Positions 41,295 to 45,359 of a DNA stretch of 45,359 nt are shown here, piece after piece. The notes below the pieces were generated by a model that made no database searches, was not told the DNA's origin, and was given only the letters and a program-made list of their open reading frames with translations. The stretch covers positions 1 to 45,359 of the forward strand of contig PFGT01000014.1 in assembly GCA_002782005.1 (NCBI GenBank), written 5' to 3'. A program made the position numbers and the translations under genes. Every line of letters starts with the position of its first letter. The stretch's first letter is position 1. Source of the DNA: Hydrogenophilales bacterium CG12_big_fil_rev_8_21_14_0_65_61_21. Lineage in GTDB: Bacteria > Pseudomonadota > Gammaproteobacteria > Burkholderiales > Thiobacillaceae.

Positions 41295-43355
41295 TTATTT
41301 GACCTTCATGCCTGGCTGGGCGCCGCTGTCCGGCGACAGGATGAACAGGCCAGGCGCATCGCCCGAGGCGGCCAGCACCATGCCTTCGGAGAGGCCGAAC
41401 TTCATCTTGCGCGGCGCCAGGTTGGCGACCATCACGGTCAACCGGCCGACCAGCGTTGCTGGGTCATAGGCCGACTTGATGCCGGCAAAGACCTGGCGTG
41501 GCTTGGCCTCGCCGATGTCCAGCGTCAGCTTCAGCAGCTTCTCCGCGCCTTCCACATGCTCTGCATTGGCGATGCGCGCCACGCGCAGATCGACCTTACT
41601 GAAATCGTCGATGCTGATGGTCTCGGCGATAGGAGCGATAGTGTGTTGCTGGTGCTCGGCGTGGCGGGCCGGGGCGGGCGCGGGTGCCGGCTCAAGGCTC
41701 TGTCGGTTTTCGTCGACCATGGCCTCGACCTGTTTGGGATCGATGCGGGTCATCAGGTGCCGGTACTCGTTTATGGTATGGCCAGCGGCTAGCGGCGACC
41801 AGTCGTCGGTCCAGGTCAGGTCGGGGATGTTCAGGAAGGCTTCGACCTGCTCAGCCAGTTTGGGCAGCACCGGCTTGAGATACAAGGTCAGGTCGCGGAA
41901 CAGGGTCAGCGCGGTGGAGCAGACCGTGTGCAGATCGGTCTCCCGGTCTCCCTGTTTGGCCATCTCCCAGGGTTTGTGCTCGGCGATGTACAGGTTGGCG
42001 ACATCGGCCAGGCGCATGATCTCGCGCAGGGCGCGGCCATAATCGCGGTTCTCGAAGCTCAGGGCGATTTCGTCGGCCTGGTAGGCGGTTTCAAACTCGG
42101 CCGTGGCGCTGGCATCGACTGCGCCTAATTTTCCGGCGAAGCGCTTGCTGATGAAGCCGGCGCAGCGGCTGGCGATGTTGACGTACTTGCCGATCAGGTC
42201 GGAATTCACCTTGGCGATGAAATCATCCAGGCTGAGGTCGATGTCCTCCATACTGCCGTTCAACTTGGCGGCGTAGTAGTAGCGCAGCCATTCCGGGTCG
42301 AGACGCTTGAGGTAGCTCGCTGCGGTGATGAAGGTGCCGCGCGACTTGGACATCTTGGTGCCGTTGACGGTGAGGAAGCCGTGGGCGAAGAGTTTGGTTG
42401 GCGTGCGGAAGCCGGCGTGTTGCAACATGGCCGGCCAGAACAGTGCGTGGAAGTAGAGGATGTCTTTGCCGATGAAGTGGTACAGCTCGGCCTTCGAATC
42501 GGGCCTCCAGTAGTCGTCGAAGTCCAGACCCCGGCTGGCGCAGAGTTGCTTGAAACTGCCCATGTAGCCGACCGGCGCGTCCAGCCAGACGTAGAAATAC
42601 TTGCCCGGCGCATCGGGGATTTCGAAGCCGAAATAGGGCGCGTCGCGCGAGATGTCCCAGTCGGTCAGTTTGTTCTCGCCCTCCGCACCGAGCCATTCCT
42701 GCATCTTGTTGGCGGCCTCGGGTTGCAGTGAACCGCTCTTGGTCCATTGGCGCAGGAACTGCTGGCAGCTCTCGGCGGAAAGTTTGAAGAAGTAATGGTC
42801 GGAGTTGCGCAGCTCCGGTTTGGCGCCGGACACGGCGGAATACGGGTTGATGAGTTCGGTCGGTGCGTAGGCGGCGCCGCAGGCTTCGCAGTTGTCGCCG
42901 TATTGGTCTTTGGCGTGGCACTTCGGGCATTCGCCCTTGATGAAGCGATCCGGCAGGAACAGGTTCTTGACCGGGTCGTAGAACTGCTCGATGGAACGCA
43001 CCTCGATCAGGCCGTTCGTCTTCAGTGTGCGGTAGATGGATTGCGCGAATTCACGCGTCTCATCGGAGTTGGTCGAGCCGTAGTTGTCGAACGCGACATG
43101 AAACGCGGCGAAGTCGTCGTAGTGCTCCTGCCATACCCGTGCGATCAGTTGTTCCGGCGCGATGCCTTCCTTCTCGGCGCGCAACATGATCGGCGTGCCG
43201 TGAGTGTCGTCGGCGCAAACGTAGTGGCAGGCATGGCCGCGCATCTTCTGGAAGCGCACCCATATATCGGTCTGGATGTACTCGACCAGGTGGCCGAGGT
43301 GGATGGCGCCGTTGGCGTAGGGCAGGGCCGAAGTGACTAAAATCTTGCGTGTCAT
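41295..43355 (-). CDS. metG: Methionyl-tRNA synthetase
   Basis: Charges tRNA-Met with methionine. 686 residues, normal for the class with a C-terminal dimerisation domain. The HIGH motif is HLGH at 19-22 ([13 protein letters not shown]). The zinc knuckle [17 protein letters not shown] follows near 140, and KMSKS is at [10 protein letters not shown] near 335. The C-terminal tRNA-binding (EMAP-like) domain has [20 protein letters not shown] and [20 protein letters not shown]. It is divergent from the MFS gene with 54 bases between. Confidence 0.98.
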   Translation of the reverse strand: MTRKILVTSALPYANGAIHLGHLVEYIQTDIWVRFQKMRGHACHYVCADDTHGTPIMLRAEKEGIAPEQLIARVWQEHYDDFAAFHVAFDNYGSTNSDETREFAQSIYRTLKTNGLIEVRSIEQFYDPVKNLFLPDRFIKGECPKCHAKDQYGDNCEACGAAYAPTELINPYSAVSGAKPELRNSDHYFFKLSAESCQQFLRQWTKSGSLQPEAANKMQEWLGAEGENKLTDWDISRDAPYFGFEIPDAPGKYFYVWLDAPVGYMGSFKQLCASRGLDFDDYWRPDSKAELYHFIGKDILYFHALFWPAMLQHAGFRTPTKLFAHGFLTVNGTKMSKSRGTFITAASYLKRLDPEWLRYYYAAKLNGSMEDIDLSLDDFIAKVNSDLIGKYVNIASRCAGFISKRFAGKLGAVDASATAEFETAYQADEIALSFENRDYGRALREIMRLADVANLYIAEHKPWEMAKQGDRETDLHTVCSTALTLFRDLTLYLKPVLPKLAEQVEAFLNIPDLTWTDDWSPLAAGHTINEYRHLMTRIDPKQVEAMVDENRQSLEPAPAPAPARHAEHQQHTIAPIAETISIDDFSKVDLRVARIANAEHVEGAEKLLKLTLDIGEAKPRQVFAGIKSAYDPATLVGRLTVMVANLAPRKMKFGLSEGMVLAASGDAPGLFILSPDSGAQPGMKVK

Positions 43356-43409
43356 GAGTGCCGCTTTCTTGCTAAATTGGCCGCTATTTTACGCTGGAGG
43401 AATGGGCTA

Positions 43410-44729
43410 ATGGCAGCAAAGCGGGCCGCCACGCTGAATCCGGGGGTCAGGCCCATCGAGGCCTGGGCCTGGGCAATGTTCGATTTTGCCAACTCGGGTT
43501 ACACCACGGTGGTCATCACCGCCGTGTTCAATGCCTATTTTGTTGCTCGCATTGCCGGTAATACCGATTGGGCCAGCCTGGCCTGGACCTCGGCCCTGGC
43601 AGTGTCCTATGCCCTAATCATGATTAGCGCGCCGGCCATCGGCGCCTATGCCGACCGGCATCTGGCCAAAAAACGCTTGCTGGCGCTGACCACGCTCGGT
43701 TGCGTGGCGGCCACGGCGGGGCTGGGCCTGGCCGGGCCAGGCGACATCTGGCTGGCGGCGGGGTTGGTGGTGGCGAGCAACTTCTTTTTCGGCAGCGGCG
43801 AGAACCTCATCGCCGCCTTCCTGCCTGAACTGGCGCGCGGCCGCAGCCTGGGCCGACTGTCCGGCTGGGGCTGGGGGCTGGGCTATGTGGGCGGCCTGCT
43901 GACCCTGGGTCTGTGTCTAGCCTGGGTCAGCCATGCTCAGGCGCAGGGCGAGAGCGCCGACAGCTTCGTGCCGGTGACCCTGTGGATCACTGCCGGGATG
44001 TTCCTGCTGGCCAGCCTGCCGACCTTTTTATTTCTGCACGAGCGCGGTCTGGGGCAGGAAGCGCAGGCCCAGCCTGCCCAGAGCGCTTACCGGCATTTAC
44101 TTGATACGTTGGCCTTCTTGCGAGGCTTCCCGGACGCCGCCCGCTTCCTGGTCTGTATTGTGTTCTATCAGGCCGGAGTGCAGGCGGTCATTACCCTAGC
44201 GGCGGTCTACGCCGATCAAGCCATGCATTTCAGCACCCAGCAGACCATCCTGCTGGTCATGGTGGTGAACGTGACGGCGGCCGTGGGGGCGCTCGCCTTC
44301 GGTCATGTCCAGGATCGGATCGGGCATAAATTGGCGCTGGCCATCACTCTGCTCGGCTGGCTGCTGACCATCGTCCTGGCCTGGCTGGCCAGCGATGCCG
44401 CCCGCTTCTGGCTGGCCGCCAATCTGGCCGGGTTGTGCCTGGGCTCGTCGCAATCGGCCGGTCGGGCGCTGGTTGGCTATCTCAGCCCGCTGGCCCGGCG
44501 GGCCGAGTTCTTCGGCCTATGGGGCTTGGCGGTGAAACTGTCGTCGATACTAGGGCCGGTTACCTATGGCCTGGCTGTGTGGCTGACCAATGGCGATCAT
44601 CGCTCGGCCATGCTGACCCTGGCGGTCTATTTCGTCATCGGCCTGGCTGTTCTGGCTGGTGTGGATGTGCGGCGGGGACGGCGGCGGGCATTGAGAAAGT
44701 CGTCCGCCCTCGCCAACTGCCGTTTCTAG
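43410..44729 (+). CDS. Major facilitator superfamily permease, UMF1 type
   Basis: 439 residues with about 12 hydrophobic helices. The N-terminal WAMFDFANSGYTTVVITAVF is the signature of the UMF1 (Atg22-like) family. Other features are GAYADRHLAKKRLLAL (the cytoplasmic loop of MFS proteins) and FFFGSGENLIAAFLPEL. Substrates are unknown in bacteria; the yeast relative exports amino acids from the vacuole. GGAGG (43396-43400) is the Shine-Dalgarno for ATG 43410, with 9 bases between. It is 2 bases from the convergent GGDEF gene. Confidence 0.92.
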   Translation: MAAKRAATLNPGVRPIEAWAWAMFDFANSGYTTVVITAVFNAYFVARIAGNTDWASLAWTSALAVSYALIMISAPAIGAYADRHLAKKRLLALTTLGCVAATAGLGLAGPGDIWLAAGLVVASNFFFGSGENLIAAFLPELARGRSLGRLSGWGWGLGYVGGLLTLGLCLAWVSHAQAQGESADSFVPVTLWITAGMFLLASLPTFLFLHERGLGQEAQAQPAQSAYRHLLDTLAFLRGFPDAARFLVCIVFYQAGVQAVITLAAVYADQAMHFSTQQTILLVMVVNVTAAVGALAFGHVQDRIGHKLALAITLLGWLLTIVLAWLASDAARFWLAANLAGLCLGSSQSAGRALVGYLSPLARRAEFFGLWGLAVKLSSILGPVTYGLAVWLTNGDHRSAMLTLAVYFVIGLAVLAGVDVRRGRRRALRKSSALANCRF

Positions 44730-44731
44730 GT

Positions 44732-45359
44732 TCAATGCTGGTTCTGTGCCGCAGCGAAGAAATGGTAGCGGCCCTTGCCGGCCTGCTTGGCCTGATACAT
44801 GGCCTGATCGGCCTGATGCAGCAGTTGATCGTCGGTCACCTCTTCCTCTTGTGGGTAAAAGGTAACGCCCAGGCTGGCTGAGACCTGAAGATCGAGGTCG
44901 CCAAACCGGACCGGCTTGGCCACGGCGTTGAGCAGGCGGTTGAGGATAGGCACGCTGGCGGCCGCATCGGTCAGATCGAGCAGCAAGGCGACAAACTCGT
45001 CGCCGCCTATGCGGGCCAGGCTGTCGCCATCGCGCAGTGCCTGCTTCATACGGCTGGTCAAGGCGATCAGTAATTGGTCGCCGATGTCATGACCGTAGCG
45101 ATCGTTGACGGCCTTGAAACCGTCCAGATCGATAAACGCCACCGCCAGCGTTTGTCCATGCCGCGCTGCCTGAGACATGGCCTGGTGCAGACGGTCGGCC
45201 AGCAACAGGCGGTTGGGCGCGCCAGTCAGGGCGTCGAAGTGGGCGATATGTTCGAGCTGACTTTGTTGGGCCTTGAGCGCGGTGATGTCGGAGAACAGAG
45301 CAACGTAATTCTGGATGTCACCGTGGTCGTTGCGCACGGCGTTGATGTTGAGCATCTCG
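44732..45359 (-). CDS. Diguanylate cyclase with PAS domain, N-terminus cut by the window edge
   Basis: At least 208 codons are visible, and the frame runs off the window. The first part has the end of a PAS domain and its PAC linker (YVALFSDITALKAQQSQLEH). A GGDEF domain follows, with FDALTGAPNRLLL and the active site IGGDEFVALL. The RxxD inhibitory site (RDGD) lies five residues before GGDEF. It makes c-di-GMP. It is the third cyclase in the window. No EAL domain follows in this strand before the stop. Confidence 0.93.
   Translation of the reverse strand, partial: EMLNINAVRNDHGDIQNYVALFSDITALKAQQSQLEHIAHFDALTGAPNRLLLADRLHQAMSQAARHGQTLAVAFIDLDGFKAVNDRYGHDIGDQLLIALTSRMKQALRDGDSLARIGGDEFVALLLDLTDAAASVPILNRLLNAVAKPVRFGDLDLQVSASLGVTFYPQEEEVTDDQLLHQADQAMYQAKQAGKGRYHFFAAAQNQH

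Overview
The window (about 60% GC by eye) is a densely packed proteobacterial chromosome segment, most likely from a betaproteobacterium. The reasons are the block gloB / methyltransferase / rnhA / dnaQ, the flagellar order flgNMA < > flgBCDEFG-HIJ-KL, and the block gmk-yicC / Ser-Thr kinase / PP2C phosphatase / rph / rdgB / hemW. The genus cannot be told from the sequence alone. No rRNA, tRNA, CRISPR array, prophage or complete insertion sequence was seen, and no stretch over 300 bases lacks a gene.

Layout. 1-5043: wall and housekeeping genes (partial mltD, gloB, a SAM methyltransferase, rnhA, dnaQ, and a lipoprotein resembling an ABC-type substrate-binding protein). 5044-18480: one flagellar locus. 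flgA, flgM, flgN and a small heavy-metal-binding protein run leftward; a diguanylate cyclase and flgB to flgL run rightward. Its control is readable from the DNA: sigma-54 promoters precede flgB and flgH, each with a shared inverted repeat about 110 bases upstream of the predicted transcript start that looks like an activator site; sigma-28 promoters precede flgM and flgKL. This fits the usual hierarchy: the hook and basal body are made first under sigma-54, then FlgM export frees sigma-28 for the late genes. 18571-24478: gmk, yicC, a kinase-phosphatase pair, rph, rdgB, hemW. 24480-30947: a soluble PDC-type sensor, a small non-autonomous transposon (MITE) with intact ends, a small secreted Cys-rich protein, prfC, a membrane diguanylate cyclase, gcvR, a dienelactone hydrolase, a ychJ-type protein and an endonuclease III relative. 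30968-36226: a beta-CASP RNase, a lipoprotein, hslR, an FAD oxidoreductase, a DJ-1 protein and a double-thioredoxin protein. 36165-38725: hydrogenase maturation genes hypC-A-B-D without hypE or hypF. 38870-45359: a TPR protein, map, acyP, metG, an MFS permease and a truncated GGDEF protein.

No wholly new system is evident. The best second-look items are the paired sigma-54 upstream sites, the MITE and its solo end at ychJ, a dispersed repeat that supplies the end of flgJ just before the flgK promoter, a metal-binding protein coupled to flgN, the kinase-phosphatase pair among RNA and nucleotide genes, and the near-absence of space between convergent genes (7 of 8 junctions).
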